The notes: a model not told the origin generated them from the letters alone. A DNA stretch of 21,792 nt from Desulfobacteraceae bacterium (GCA_022712835.1 JAFLJU010000523.1:1-21792); one strand, 5' to 3'; positions 7,287-16,467 are shown, numbered from the stretch's first letter. Numbers and translations are program-made.

Positions 7287-8372
7287 ATGAACAGAACCAA
7301 TTTTGAAAAACTGCTCAGGGACTGTGTTAAATTAAAGGCCTCGGACCTCCACCTTACCGTGGGAGACATTCCCTGCTACAGGATACACGGCCGCCTTGAA
7401 AAACGTGGGGTGACCCCGTTTTCAGCCGAAGATATCATGGGAATGGCCAATGATATCATGACCGAGCAGCAGAAACAGGGATATGGGAAATACTTTACCG
7501 CTGACATCGGGTATTCCATGGCAGAAGGGGGACGGTTTCGGGTGAACATTTATCGGGAGCTTGGTCGTCCTGCCATGGCTGTGCGGTATCTGGACCAGAA
7601 CCTGAAGTCCTTTGAACAGATGGGCCTGCCTTTACAATTAAAGGAACTTGCATATTTGAAATCCGGCCTGGTCCTTGTGACCGGTGCCACCGGAAGTGGT
7701 AAATCCACCACCCTTTCCCTGATCATAGATGAAATAAATACCAAAAGGGACTGCCATATTTTAACGGTTGAAGATCCGGTTGAGTTCATTCACCAGAATA
7801 AAAAAAGCCTTATCCATCACCGGGAGGTTCATTCGGATGTACCTGATTTTGCCCATGCTGTCAGGGATGCTTTAAGGGAAGACCCTGACGTGATCATGGT
7901 GGGGGAGATGAGGGATATTGAGACCATACAGGCCTGCCTTGTGGCGGCGGAAACAGGGCACCTGGTTTTTTCCACCCTCCACTCAGGCGAGGCCGTGGGA
8001 GCGGTGGAGCGGTTGATCGGCAGTTTTTCTGGGGATGAACAGGATGTGGCCAGACATAGGATTTCCATGGTGTTAAAGGCGGTGATTGCCCAGCGGCTTT
8101 TGACAACCTGGGACCAAAAGGCAAGGATTGCAGCCCTTGAGATGTTAAGGATCACCAGAGGTGCTGCCAACCTGATAAAAAGTTCCAAGGCCCGCCAGCT
8201 TTACTCCATGATGGAGGCAGGGTCAAAGGACGGCATGTGGACAATGGACCAGTACCTGGCAAGACTTGTGAAATTACGGAAAATCGACAGGAACGATGCC
8301 CTGGCCCAGTGTGAAAACCCAGGATTGTTTGACAGGCTGGTTGCATCCGTGTCTGCAAGGGAGAATTTTTAA
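7287..8372 (+). CDS. pilT: PilT-like retraction ATPase
   Basis: This 361-residue secretion ATPase is of the PilT/PilU branch. It opens with the PilT-type KASDLHLTVGDIPCYRIHG. It has Walker A GATGSGKS at 133-140, an acidic segment TVEDPVEF, Walker B DVIMVGEMRD at 201-210, and a His box TGHLVFSTLHSGE. Near the C-terminus RGAANLIKSSKARQLYSMM and GMWTMDQYL match the PilT region around its AIRNLIRE motif, in diverged form. It lacks the Cys cluster of extension ATPases. It should hydrolyse ATP as a cytoplasmic hexamer and drive subunit removal. A strong GGGGG site sits just before ATG 7287. A retraction ATPase beside a GspE-type ATPase indicates a type IV pilus-like dynamic filament more than a plain type II secretion system. 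Confidence 0.92.
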   Translation: MNRTNFEKLLRDCVKLKASDLHLTVGDIPCYRIHGRLEKRGVTPFSAEDIMGMANDIMTEQQKQGYGKYFTADIGYSMAEGGRFRVNIYRELGRPAMAVRYLDQNLKSFEQMGLPLQLKELAYLKSGLVLVTGATGSGKSTTLSLIIDEINTKRDCHILTVEDPVEFIHQNKKSLIHHREVHSDVPDFAHAVRDALREDPDVIMVGEMRDIETIQACLVAAETGHLVFSTLHSGEAVGAVERLIGSFSGDEQDVARHRISMVLKAVIAQRLLTTWDQKARIAALEMLRITRGAANLIKSSKARQLYSMMEAGSKDGMWTMDQYLARLVKLRKIDRNDALAQCENPGLFDRLVASVSARENF

Positions 8373-8374
8373 CC

Positions 8375-9973
8375 ATGGCAGTGAGTGACGCTACCCTGCT
8401 TGGGGCCGGCATGGAAGTCGGCCTTTTTACCCCCGAAGAACTTGAAGAGTTTAAGCGGGGGGCAAAACGGGAGCGGTTAAAAATCATCGAGATTGTGACA
8501 AGGGAAAAACGTTTTCCCCAAAGCGCTCTTTACCAGGCCCTTTCACAGATTCGCTCCATGGCCTACCTCAACCCTTGGGAACTGGTACCGGACAGGGAAG
8601 TCATGGATCTTCTTCCCCCAAAATTGTTCCGGCAGCGGCTGTTTATGCCCGTGCAAAAGAAAATAGATGGCTATCCCATGGTTGCCCTGGCAGATCCGGA
8701 CGACAGGATGAGCCTTGAACGGGTGGAGCGGGTCACAGGCACCATATTCAAGGCCGGTTTAAGCTTTCCTGCAGCCATTGAAGGCGCCATGGCAGGGACA
8801 AGGGGGCTGGAGGAGGAGAGTGATCCTGTAGTTCTTCTAGACGAGATCATGCGGGAGATTTACCTGAGGCGGGGGTCGGATATTCATTTTGAACCCCAGG
8901 AGGATCTCATGCGCATTCGTATCCGGGTGGACGGAAAAATGCAGGAGTTCCACAGAAAGTATTCCAAGACAGAGGAGATGCCCATTTTAAACCGGATAAA
9001 GGTATTGGCAGGTTTGGACATTGCCGAGCAGCGCATGGCCCAGGACGGTGCCATGGCCTATGCCATTGATGGCTGGAATATTGACCCCATCGATATCCGG
9101 GTGGCCACCATTCCCACAAAATTCGGTGAAAGATGCACCATGCGGATTCTGGGGGATGACACAGGGCTGTTGTCCTTGAAAGAGCTGGGCATGAGTGCCG
9201 GAATGCTGGCAAAGTTCCGGCAGGCAATCACCACCCCCCATGGCATGATACTGGTGACAGGTCCCACGGGAAGCGGCAAGTCAACCACCCTATATGCCGC
9301 AATCAAGGAGCTTGACATGGACAGGATGAACATTCTTACTGTTGAAGATCCCGTGGAACAGCCAGTGCAGGGGATCAGCCAGGTCCAGGTCACAGGCAAG
9401 GTCAGCTTTGCCCAGGCATTGAGGTCCTTTCTACGCCATGATCCCGATGTCATCCTGGTGGGGGAGATCCGGGATTCCGAAACCGTTGAAATTAGTTTAA
9501 GGGCTGCCATGACAGGGCATCTGGTTTTGTCCACCCTGCACACCAACAATGCGGTGGGAGCTGTGACACGGCTTGTGGATGTGGGGGCGGAACGGTTTCT
9601 CATCGGATCCACCCTTGTTGCCGTCATGGCCCAGCGCCTGGCAAGAAAGTTGTGCAGCAGGTGCAAAAAAGTCAGGAAAGCCGATGAAAATGAAGTTTTA
9701 CTCCTGGGTCTGGACAGGGGGGCGGATGTGGACCTATACGAGGCAGTTGGATGCGCCTTTTGCAACGGCACGGGAAACAGGGGCCGCATCGGCATATTTG
9801 AAACCCTGTGGATTGATGACGCTTTGAGGATCGCCATCACCGAAGGGGCCGGAGAAGAGGCCATCGCCAAAACGGCCAAGGCCCATACCACCCTCTGGCA
9901 GGATGCCAGCGAAAAGGTGGTTGACGGCATTGTGGCCCTTGGGGATGTCAGGCATTTAAGGACAGGGGAGTAA
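8375..9973 (+). CDS. GspE/PilB-type assembly ATPase
   Basis: This 532-residue protein should power polymerisation of pseudopilin or pilin subunits. An N-terminal GspE-like domain (GLFTPEELEEF, KRFPQSALYQALSQI) precedes the ATPase core. The core has Walker A GPTGSGKS at 296-303, the acidic segment TVEDPVEQPV, Walker B VILVGEIRD, and a His box GHLVLSTLHTNNAV. A zinc-type tetracysteine is complete: C427-x-x-C430 and C460-x-x-C463. Length and motifs are normal for GspE/PilB. It starts two bases after the pilT stop, with AAGGGAGA about nine bases upstream. It is expected to dock on the GspL-like and GspF proteins encoded on either side. Family call is very secure; I leave the symbol blank because gspE and pilB cannot be separated here. 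Confidence 0.95.
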   Translation: MAVSDATLLGAGMEVGLFTPEELEEFKRGAKRERLKIIEIVTREKRFPQSALYQALSQIRSMAYLNPWELVPDREVMDLLPPKLFRQRLFMPVQKKIDGYPMVALADPDDRMSLERVERVTGTIFKAGLSFPAAIEGAMAGTRGLEEESDPVVLLDEIMREIYLRRGSDIHFEPQEDLMRIRIRVDGKMQEFHRKYSKTEEMPILNRIKVLAGLDIAEQRMAQDGAMAYAIDGWNIDPIDIRVATIPTKFGERCTMRILGDDTGLLSLKELGMSAGMLAKFRQAITTPHGMILVTGPTGSGKSTTLYAAIKELDMDRMNILTVEDPVEQPVQGISQVQVTGKVSFAQALRSFLRHDPDVILVGEIRDSETVEISLRAAMTGHLVLSTLHTNNAVGAVTRLVDVGAERFLIGSTLVAVMAQRLARKLCSRCKKVRKADENEVLLLGLDRGADVDLYEAVGCAFCNGTGNRGRIGIFETLWIDDALRIAITEGAGEEAIAKTAKAHTTLWQDASEKVVDGIVALGDVRHLRTGE

Positions 9974-9980
9974 ATAAACC

Positions 9981-11222
9981 ATGCCAATATATTCTTACAT
10001 GGGTCTTAACCCCAGGGGGGAAAAGGTCAAAGGGAACATCGAGGCGGACTCGGAGCGGGATATGATCCGTTTGTTAAAGGACCGCTCCGTGTTTGTGACC
10101 AAGTCAAAGCCCGGGGAAAATGCCTTTGAAAATGTCTTTTTCGCTTTCATTAAAAGATATGGTCTGTTTTTAAATTTAACCCGGTATGTCCCGGTGGGAT
10201 CCTCTGATCTGGTTATCTTTTTCAGGCAGGTTGCCCTCATGATTCGGGCCGGGTTCACCCTTGTTTCCGCCCTGGAGGTGGCAGAGGGCATGCAGCGTAA
10301 GTACAGCATGCAACGGGCGCTAAAGCGTATCTCAAAAGAGTTGAGGCGGGGGGAACCCTTCAGTGCCTGCATGGCAGGTGAGAAAAAAGTTTTCACCCCC
10401 ATGATGGTCAACCTCATTGCCAGTGGCGAGAAATCCGGGAACCTTGATTATATCATGGAAAAAATTGCAGACAATATTGAGCAGGCAAAGGAGCTGAAAA
10501 GAAACCTTGTGATGGCCATGTTCTATCCGGGTATTGTGTTCATAAGCTCCATTGCCCTGGTCATCCTGGTGGTGGTCTATGTCATCCCCAAATTTACCAT
10601 ATTTTTAACATCCAGGGGGACCCAGCTTCCGGCAAGCACCCAGATGCTGATGGATATATCCGACTGGGTGATCCGTTACGGTGTTTTTTACGGGGGGCTG
10701 GCAGGAATTGGGCTTTTTCTCACCCTCGCTGCATACACCACACCCAAGGGAAAATATATCATTGACGGGGTTTTGCTAAGGGTTCCCATTATTGGAAAAA
10801 TTCTTGTTTTCACAGGGGTTGCCAGCGCATCATGGACAATGGCCATGCTCCTTGAAAGCGGGGTGACAGCCCTGGATGCCCTGCGCATCACCAAGGGAGT
10901 CGTTGGCAACGCAGTCATGGCAAAAAAATTTGCAATTGCCGGGGATGCCCTTCTTGACGGAGTCTCTTTGTCCAAAGCCCTTACCCAGAAATTTATTCCG
11001 GACATGGTCCGGCACATGGTGGCAGTGGGTGAAAACAGCGGTCAGCTCGATTATGTGATGAACGCTTTGGGTGAGTATTATAAAAAAGAGCTTGTCAGGA
11101 AGACCAATTTTCTTGCCGCAGCTGTTGAACCGGCCCTTATTCTGGGGGTGGGAGGGATTGCTTTTTTTGTATACAAGTCCCTGTTTGAAGCGGTTATGGC
11201 CGTGTCCAAGGGAGGGATGTAA
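9981..11222 (+). CDS. GspF/PilC-type inner-membrane platform protein
   Basis: This 413-residue protein begins MPIYSYMGLNPRGEKVKGNI, the usual N-terminus of this family. It carries two T2SSF domains: the first around 75-195 (RQVALMIRAGFTLVSALEVA) and the second around 275-400 (MAMLLESGVTALDALRIT, MVAVGENSGQLDYVM). Membrane helices are visible at about 178-205, 235-255 and 378-400. It is the platform on which the assembly ATPase acts. The Shine-Dalgarno AGGGGAG lies in the end of the upstream ATPase gene, eleven bases before ATG. Spacing to the next gene is two bases. Confidence 0.95.
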   Translation: MPIYSYMGLNPRGEKVKGNIEADSERDMIRLLKDRSVFVTKSKPGENAFENVFFAFIKRYGLFLNLTRYVPVGSSDLVIFFRQVALMIRAGFTLVSALEVAEGMQRKYSMQRALKRISKELRRGEPFSACMAGEKKVFTPMMVNLIASGEKSGNLDYIMEKIADNIEQAKELKRNLVMAMFYPGIVFISSIALVILVVVYVIPKFTIFLTSRGTQLPASTQMLMDISDWVIRYGVFYGGLAGIGLFLTLAAYTTPKGKYIIDGVLLRVPIIGKILVFTGVASASWTMAMLLESGVTALDALRITKGVVGNAVMAKKFAIAGDALLDGVSLSKALTQKFIPDMVRHMVAVGENSGQLDYVMNALGEYYKKELVRKTNFLAAAVEPALILGVGGIAFFVYKSLFEAVMAVSKGGM

Positions 11223-11224
11223 GG

Positions 11225-11977
11225 GTGAAGGAGAGGGTTAAATTGAGAGGGTATCGCATCAAAGGGTCCGTTTTTTTCTGTATTGCAGGTTTATTTCTCC
11301 TGTTGTCTCCAGTACCGGGTTACCCGGAAAATGAGGTCCCCGTCCAGGGGGAGGGGCAGGAAACACCGGATTCGGAGATCCCATACAGAGAGCACAAAGG
11401 AAAGGGACGGGTGTCTGTTGTTGAAAAGGATGGCACCGGTGGGCGGCAGGTAAAAACCATCCGGCTGAATACAGACAGGTTAAAATCCGACAATTGGCTT
11501 CTTGAACAATATTCTAAAACTTCCGGCAGCCCCCTGCCTGGAACAAAGATCGACGTCTTGGCCGCCGAGGAGGACGAAGATGGCGGAGTTTACGGTGAAC
11601 TCACCCAAAAAGAAGCGGTCAAAGAGGAAAAAAGGGATCCGTTTATGCCTTCGGGCCTGATGCAGGAAAAAAACAAAGCTTTGGTAAGAAACAAGGAACA
11701 AAAAAATGTGGTTGCAGGGGATGGGATGGTCTTTGTGCCCTCGGACCTGCCTGGAAAAATGCCGAAAATGTCTTTGCGCGGGCATATAAGAGACGACTCA
11801 AACCGTGTAATTGCTTTGATCGATATTGAAGGCGGCGGCCTTCATATGGTCACCGAAGGCGACACCATCGGCCTCCAGGACATGGGATATGATACCTTTA
11901 TACGGATAAAAAAGATTGGGAGGCTGCATCTTGTTGTTGAGTCCGGCGCGTTGGGAAAGCTTTTCATTGTCAGATAG
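11225..11977 (+). CDS. PilP/GspC-like periplasmic connector
   Basis: The 250-residue product has an N-terminal hydrophobic segment (about 14-31, signal anchor or signal peptide), a long charged and probably disordered stretch (about 36-180), and a small C-terminal beta domain (about 181-250: MSLRGHIRDDSNRVIALIDI, EGDTIG) of the PilP/GspC homology-region type. The RDPF at 137-140 is the short motif commonly seen before that domain in PilP. The role would be bridging the inner-membrane alignment complex to the secretin, whose gene follows ten bases later. The start is ambiguous: GTG 11225 has GGGAGG upstream, while TTG 11243 has AAGGAGAGG just before it and would remove six residues. Confidence 0.8.
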   Translation: MKERVKLRGYRIKGSVFFCIAGLFLLLSPVPGYPENEVPVQGEGQETPDSEIPYREHKGKGRVSVVEKDGTGGRQVKTIRLNTDRLKSDNWLLEQYSKTSGSPLPGTKIDVLAAEEDEDGGVYGELTQKEAVKEEKRDPFMPSGLMQEKNKALVRNKEQKNVVAGDGMVFVPSDLPGKMPKMSLRGHIRDDSNRVIALIDIEGGGLHMVTEGDTIGLQDMGYDTFIRIKKIGRLHLVVESGALGKLFIVR

Positions 11978-11987
11978 GAGAATATGA

Positions 11988-14201
11988 ATGACCTTTGATA
12001 CAAACGTGAAAACCAAGTCTGTTGTGATCGGGCTTGTATTTTTTTTAATTTTTGCCTTTTCACTGCCGGCAATGTCGGCAGATGTGTCCAAAACAGGCAG
12101 TGCATCCAGGACACGCCTTGGGGAAATAGAATTCAAGGAGGTCATGGTCCAGGATGCGGTGCGCGTGATTTCCGAGGCCACCGGGATCAACATCATCACC
12201 ACCAGAGAGGCCGGGGAAACCCTTGTGAGCATATATGTCAACAAGCTGAACGTGGACCAGATCGTTGATAGTATCTGCCGTATTTCAGGACTCTGGTATC
12301 GGTACAACACTGAAACCGGGGTCTATATCATCATGACGGCCAGGGAGTACCAGAGGGATATTGTTGTTTTTAAATATGAACCCACCCGGATGTTCAAATT
12401 AAAGTATCTCAATGTGAAAACAGCTGCCACCACCATAGAGGATTTGTTCGGATCCAGGGTCAACCTGGAGTTTATGGGCAGACAGTTTGAGGATGATTAT
12501 GAAATTGAAGGTCTTGATATGGGGGGTGATGATTCTTCATCCGATGACTCAAACAATAACAGTTCGAACAACAGCAGCTCCAACAACACGTCAAGCCGTA
12601 ATGACCAGGATCTGAACCAGTGGGCATTGAATTCGGCAAACATCTTGACACCGAATCAACTGGCTCGGATGGGGGGCAGACAGGGCAGACAGGTCCAGTC
12701 GGTGTCAGCCGATGCTGTGGCCGATGTGATTCAAAGGGAAGAGTCCCCCATTTATCTGAGTGTGAACCGGGTTCATAATATGCTGTTTGTCAGAACGGCA
12801 GATGAAACCGCCATGGAGGAAATCGCAAAAATTGTAGAACAGTCCGACCTCCAGGTACCGGAAGTGCTCCTGGAAATGAAGGTGCTCGCGGTTGAGCTCA
12901 CCGATGATTTTCAGTCGGCCTTTGACATCAGCAACATCACGGGAAGCAATCAAACAGGACCCGATGACGGCATCTCCATAAATCCTTTGAATCCCAACGC
13001 CACAAGTGTAGGAAGAGCCCTGCTCGGCATGGGAACAGGCTCGACCATTGCGGACAGCACCATGGTATTTCAGCTTTTAAGCAACGATATAAGGATGAAG
13101 ATCCAGCTTCTTGAAAGCGAAGGGAATATAAAGTCCCTTGCCACCCCCATGCTCCTTGCCGCCAATAACCATCCCGCAAAGATATTCATCGGTGAGGAAA
13201 CCGTGTTGACCACAGGATTTGAAAGTCAGGAGGTATCAAGCACAGGGTCTGGTACAACCATTGTCAACACAGAGCCCGTTGCCAAAACAGAGGTCCGGGA
13301 AATCGGTAATACCCTGACCATCCTGCCCTCCATCAACGCGGATAGGTCCGTTGTCATGCGCATTATTCATGAGAACTCAAGTGTAAAGAAAGGTGGCGGC
13401 AGCATTCCGCTTATTGTGGGCGGCGTCCTTAAAAATGTTGAAATTGACACGGTCACTACCTCCAAACTGTCCGGCACCACCATTGCCATGGATGGAAAGA
13501 CAGTTGCAGTGGGCGGCATGATGCGGACCTCTGTGCTTGAGACCGAGGCGAAGGTGCCGATCCTGGGGGATGTGCCTCTGCTGGGATTCTTTTTTAAAAA
13601 GCAGCAGAAAAAAAAGGTGAAAACCGAACTGATCCTGCTCATCACCCCCCATGTACTCACCGCCCCGGAACAGGGTGAGGATGTGTCAAAAGAGCGCCTT
13701 GGTAAACTCGGTCTTTCCACGGGAGAGGAAATTTTTAATAACAGCCACAAAGATTTTTCAAATACGGTAAAGGATGTCCCGACCTCGGATACAGATACAC
13801 CTGGAAAGAAAACCGAACAGGAACGAATCACGGCACTGACCCGGGTGGCGGTCCGTCAGATCAGACAGCCATTTGCCATGCGCAAAGCTTCGGGTGATAT
13901 CCGGCCGGTCCCCATTACCATTAACACCCATGTGGGCATTTTCAACGACCCCGGGGTTCTGGCCACTCCAAAGGCCTCCTGGAGCGACGGCAGATACTAT
14001 ATCACTGCCCTGCGCCTTGAAAATCAAATGACCACATTAAAAGAGATTGACCTGTCTCTCCTGAAGGGAAACTGGGCAGCCGCCTCAGTGGAGGCCGACC
14101 AACTTGAGCCCAAAGGCCATAAAGGTCACGGTACATGGCTTTACCTTGCCTCGTCACTGGATTTTGCAAAAAACCTGCTGCTTGAAGGAACTTCACATTG
14201 A
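11988..14201 (+). CDS. secretin (GspD/PilQ family) with C-terminal extension
   Basis: This 737-residue outer-membrane channel protein has a signal peptide to about A31. An STN/N0 domain follows (about 44-115, GEIEFKEVMVQDAVRVISEA), then N-type domains with a Ser/Asn/Asp-rich insert at about 181-207. The secretin core spans about 290-560 (VLLEMKVLAVELTDDF; VPILGDVPLLGFFF near 522-535; KTELILLITPHV). The last 175 residues go beyond the usual end. Within them, YYITALRLEN and GNWAAASVEADQL followed by GTWLYLASS recall, by eye, the C-terminal segment of TraK-like conjugation proteins (DUF3438/TIGR03749 type). This could be an outer or peptidoglycan-facing module. ATG 11988 has AGGAG eight bases upstream; ATG 11984 is closed after four codons. 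The stop overlaps the next start. Confidence 0.93.
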   Translation: MTFDTNVKTKSVVIGLVFFLIFAFSLPAMSADVSKTGSASRTRLGEIEFKEVMVQDAVRVISEATGINIITTREAGETLVSIYVNKLNVDQIVDSICRISGLWYRYNTETGVYIIMTAREYQRDIVVFKYEPTRMFKLKYLNVKTAATTIEDLFGSRVNLEFMGRQFEDDYEIEGLDMGGDDSSSDDSNNNSSNNSSSNNTSSRNDQDLNQWALNSANILTPNQLARMGGRQGRQVQSVSADAVADVIQREESPIYLSVNRVHNMLFVRTADETAMEEIAKIVEQSDLQVPEVLLEMKVLAVELTDDFQSAFDISNITGSNQTGPDDGISINPLNPNATSVGRALLGMGTGSTIADSTMVFQLLSNDIRMKIQLLESEGNIKSLATPMLLAANNHPAKIFIGEETVLTTGFESQEVSSTGSGTTIVNTEPVAKTEVREIGNTLTILPSINADRSVVMRIIHENSSVKKGGGSIPLIVGGVLKNVEIDTVTTSKLSGTTIAMDGKTVAVGGMMRTSVLETEAKVPILGDVPLLGFFFKKQQKKKVKTELILLITPHVLTAPEQGEDVSKERLGKLGLSTGEEIFNNSHKDFSNTVKDVPTSDTDTPGKKTEQERITALTRVAVRQIRQPFAMRKASGDIRPVPITINTHVGIFNDPGVLATPKASWSDGRYYITALRLENQMTTLKEIDLSLLKGNWAAASVEADQLEPKGHKGHGTWLYLASSLDFAKNLLLEGTSH

Positions 14202-15472
14202 CCGGCTGGTGGAGAAAAACCTTTGTCTGGTGTTTGCTTGTGATGCTTTTGTCCATACCAGCCGTTGTTCTGGGAAGTCCCCAAGACAGGATAGGCAATG
14301 ATCCGCCGGTGAAACTGGATCTTGTATTTCATCCCGGCTCAAAGGAAAGCCATACCATTTCCACAGCAGTGGACGGGGACATGGTGCACAGTAATACAGG
14401 ACAGGGCAGAACAGCTATTCCTTTAACCATTGTTCTCAACCCGGGGAAAAAGGAAGCGGCCACCCAAGTGATTCTTCAGGATACAGGCCGGCATCCGGAC
14501 GGGCTTGCGGTCCATGATACTCCGGTAAAGGACCAAGCCTGGAAGGCTTTCTGGGAAGAGCCGGTTTCCAAGGGCAGGGAAGTCACCTGGGGCAATGCCA
14601 AAAAGAGGTTTTCTCTTTTTTCCGGATACAGACGGGATGATCTTTTCTGGAATATTTACTTTCCGTTGGCAACTTCGACAGACCCGCCTGAATCGGTATT
14701 CATAGCTTCCGAACTGACCTGGTCCAATGTGGAGATATTTGAGATCGGAGGCCGTCTTACTTTTGAACCGGTAAGCCGCCTGGTTTTTGGCCTGGATATG
14801 GTATACGGTTTCATCATGGACGGTATTGTTCAGGATTCGGATTATATCGGTAATGGGCCGGATCGGTCCTCAATGACCGAATTTTCAAGATCATACGGAA
14901 AGACAGACACGGGATCAACCTATGATTTGTCAGCCGATCTTGGGTATGTTTTCAAGTTTTCTTCATCATCAAATCAATCTGTTTTTCTGAAACCATTGGT
15001 GGGTTTGGGAATAAATTCCCAGAATTACAAATTTACCAACGGGCTTCAGTCTATTCCTGTTCAGGAAGATATTACAGGGCTTAACAGCCGATACGATGCT
15101 GACTGGATAGGTCTCTTTGCTGGCATGGAGCTTGGATTGGATTTTTTGGACAAATACAGGCTAATTGCAGGATTCCAATATCACCATCTTGATTATGAGG
15201 CCAGTGCGGACTGGAATCTGAGAGAGGATTTTGCCCATCCGGTCTCCTTCCGCCACAAGGCAGACGGAGACGGTTTTACCCTCTATGTAAACCAGTATTA
15301 TAAGCCATTTGAGAACTGGTCCTTTGACCTTGGTTTTACCTGGCGCAAGTTCACGGCGGATGACGGGACAGGCATTACCTATTTTTCAGACGGAACATCC
15401 GGCACGGTTCATTTTAATGAGGTTGAATGGAAATCCTGGTCCCTCAACCTTGGTAGTACCTATTATTTTTAA
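14198..15472 (+). CDS. outer-membrane beta-barrel protein coupled to the secretin
   Basis: This is a 424-residue exported protein. A signal peptide (MTGWWRKTFVWCLLVMLLSI, then PAVVLG) precedes a mature N-terminal part of about 110 residues. From about residue 135 the sequence alternates polar and hydrophobic/aromatic residues with many Tyr, Trp and Phe, and it ends LGSTYYF. A terminal Phe with such alternation is the classic BAM recognition signature, so a membrane barrel of roughly 12-14 strands is likely. I do not recognise the specific family. The start is TTG 14198, overlapping the secretin stop as TTGA, with AAGGA about nine bases upstream; no ATG precedes the signal peptide. Tight coupling to the secretin implies a stoichiometric partner or an exported surface component of the same system. 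Confidence 0.8.
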   Translation: MTGWWRKTFVWCLLVMLLSIPAVVLGSPQDRIGNDPPVKLDLVFHPGSKESHTISTAVDGDMVHSNTGQGRTAIPLTIVLNPGKKEAATQVILQDTGRHPDGLAVHDTPVKDQAWKAFWEEPVSKGREVTWGNAKKRFSLFSGYRRDDLFWNIYFPLATSTDPPESVFIASELTWSNVEIFEIGGRLTFEPVSRLVFGLDMVYGFIMDGIVQDSDYIGNGPDRSSMTEFSRSYGKTDTGSTYDLSADLGYVFKFSSSSNQSVFLKPLVGLGINSQNYKFTNGLQSIPVQEDITGLNSRYDADWIGLFAGMELGLDFLDKYRLIAGFQYHHLDYEASADWNLREDFAHPVSFRHKADGDGFTLYVNQYYKPFENWSFDLGFTWRKFTADDGTGITYFSDGTSGTVHFNEVEWKSWSLNLGSTYYF

Positions 15473-15512
15473 TTGAATTTTATAAAAGCAATCACTTGAA
15501 AAAGGAATAAAT

Positions 15513-16451
15513 ATGGCAGAAAACAAAACTGCACCAGACAGGACAAAACTCCTTAGCCCTGTATTTGAGCGGCTCAATACCATTGTCCTTGGCAAAGAAG
15601 ACCAGATTAAAATGGCCATGACCTGTCTTCTGGCCAAGGGACATCTTCTCATTGAGGATGTGCCGGGCCTTGGCAAAACAGTGCTTGCCCATGCCCTTGG
15701 CAAAACACTGGGCCTTGGGTATCAGCGGGTCCAGTTCACAAGCGACCTGCTGCCCGGGGATATCATCGGCAGCTCCGTCTATGACAGGAACAAGGGGGAG
15801 TTTTTTTTCATCCAGGGGCCTGTGTTTACCCAGCTGCTTCTGGCCGACGAGATCAACCGGGCCACCCCCAAATGCCAGAGCGCTCTTTTAGAGGCCATGG
15901 AAGAAAGACAGGTCAGTGTGGAGGGCAAATCAAAGAATCTGCCGACTCCCTTTTTTACCATTGCCACCCAGAACCCTTCTGACCAGGTGGGCACCTTCCC
16001 CCTTCCCGAATCCCAGCTGGACCGGTTTCTTTTACGGATTTCCATGGGGTATCCAAACAAGGATGCAGAGCTTGAGCTGTTAAGGGGGGAGGACAGGCGG
16101 CGCATGCTCGAGGGATTGGAACCCATGATCACCCCTGAAGCGCTTATTTCCCTTCAAACCGCTGTTGAACAGGTCACAGCCTCAGAGGCTGTTCTTCTGT
16201 ACCTGCATAGGATCCTGGAGTTTACCCGGAATTCCAAGATGTTCAGGACAGGGCTGTCCACCCGGGCGGGGCTGGGCCTTTTAATTGCGGGCAAGGCCCA
16301 TGCCCTTGTGGAAGGACGGGATGCACTGCTTCCCGGAGATATTCAGCGGGTGCTGCCCCATGTGGTTACCCACAGGCTTATCCCGGTTGTGGGGGGAATT
16401 CCTGCAAACCGGACTGGGGAGGAAATCATCTCACGGGTGAAAATCGAGTAA
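15513..16451 (+). CDS. MoxR-family AAA+ ATPase
   Basis: This 312-residue cytoplasmic ATPase has Walker A in EDVPGLGKT (48-56), a MoxR signature RVQFTSDLLPGDIIGSSVYD, Walker B LLLADEINRA with D112-E113, a sensor 1 segment IATQNPSDQVGTFPLPESQ, and a C-terminal lid domain with STRAGLGLLIAGKAHA. MoxR proteins are thought to act as chaperones that mature partner proteins, commonly with DUF58 proteins. Here a DUF58 and a transglutaminase-like gene follow, a classic trio. It begins 40 bases after the barrel gene with AAAGGA upstream of ATG, and no terminator separates the two, so it may belong to the pilus transcript. Confidence 0.95.
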   Translation: MAENKTAPDRTKLLSPVFERLNTIVLGKEDQIKMAMTCLLAKGHLLIEDVPGLGKTVLAHALGKTLGLGYQRVQFTSDLLPGDIIGSSVYDRNKGEFFFIQGPVFTQLLLADEINRATPKCQSALLEAMEERQVSVEGKSKNLPTPFFTIATQNPSDQVGTFPLPESQLDRFLLRISMGYPNKDAELELLRGEDRRRMLEGLEPMITPEALISLQTAVEQVTASEAVLLYLHRILEFTRNSKMFRTGLSTRAGLGLLIAGKAHALVEGRDALLPGDIQRVLPHVVTHRLIPVVGGIPANRTGEEIISRVKIE

Positions 16452-16467
16452 GGATGGAAAAGGCACA

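Noticed and set aside
9058..9987. Minus-strand open frame of about 300 codons opposite the GspE gene
   Set aside because: It mirrors the conserved ATPase core on the other strand; composition is low quality and no ribosome site or motif supports it.
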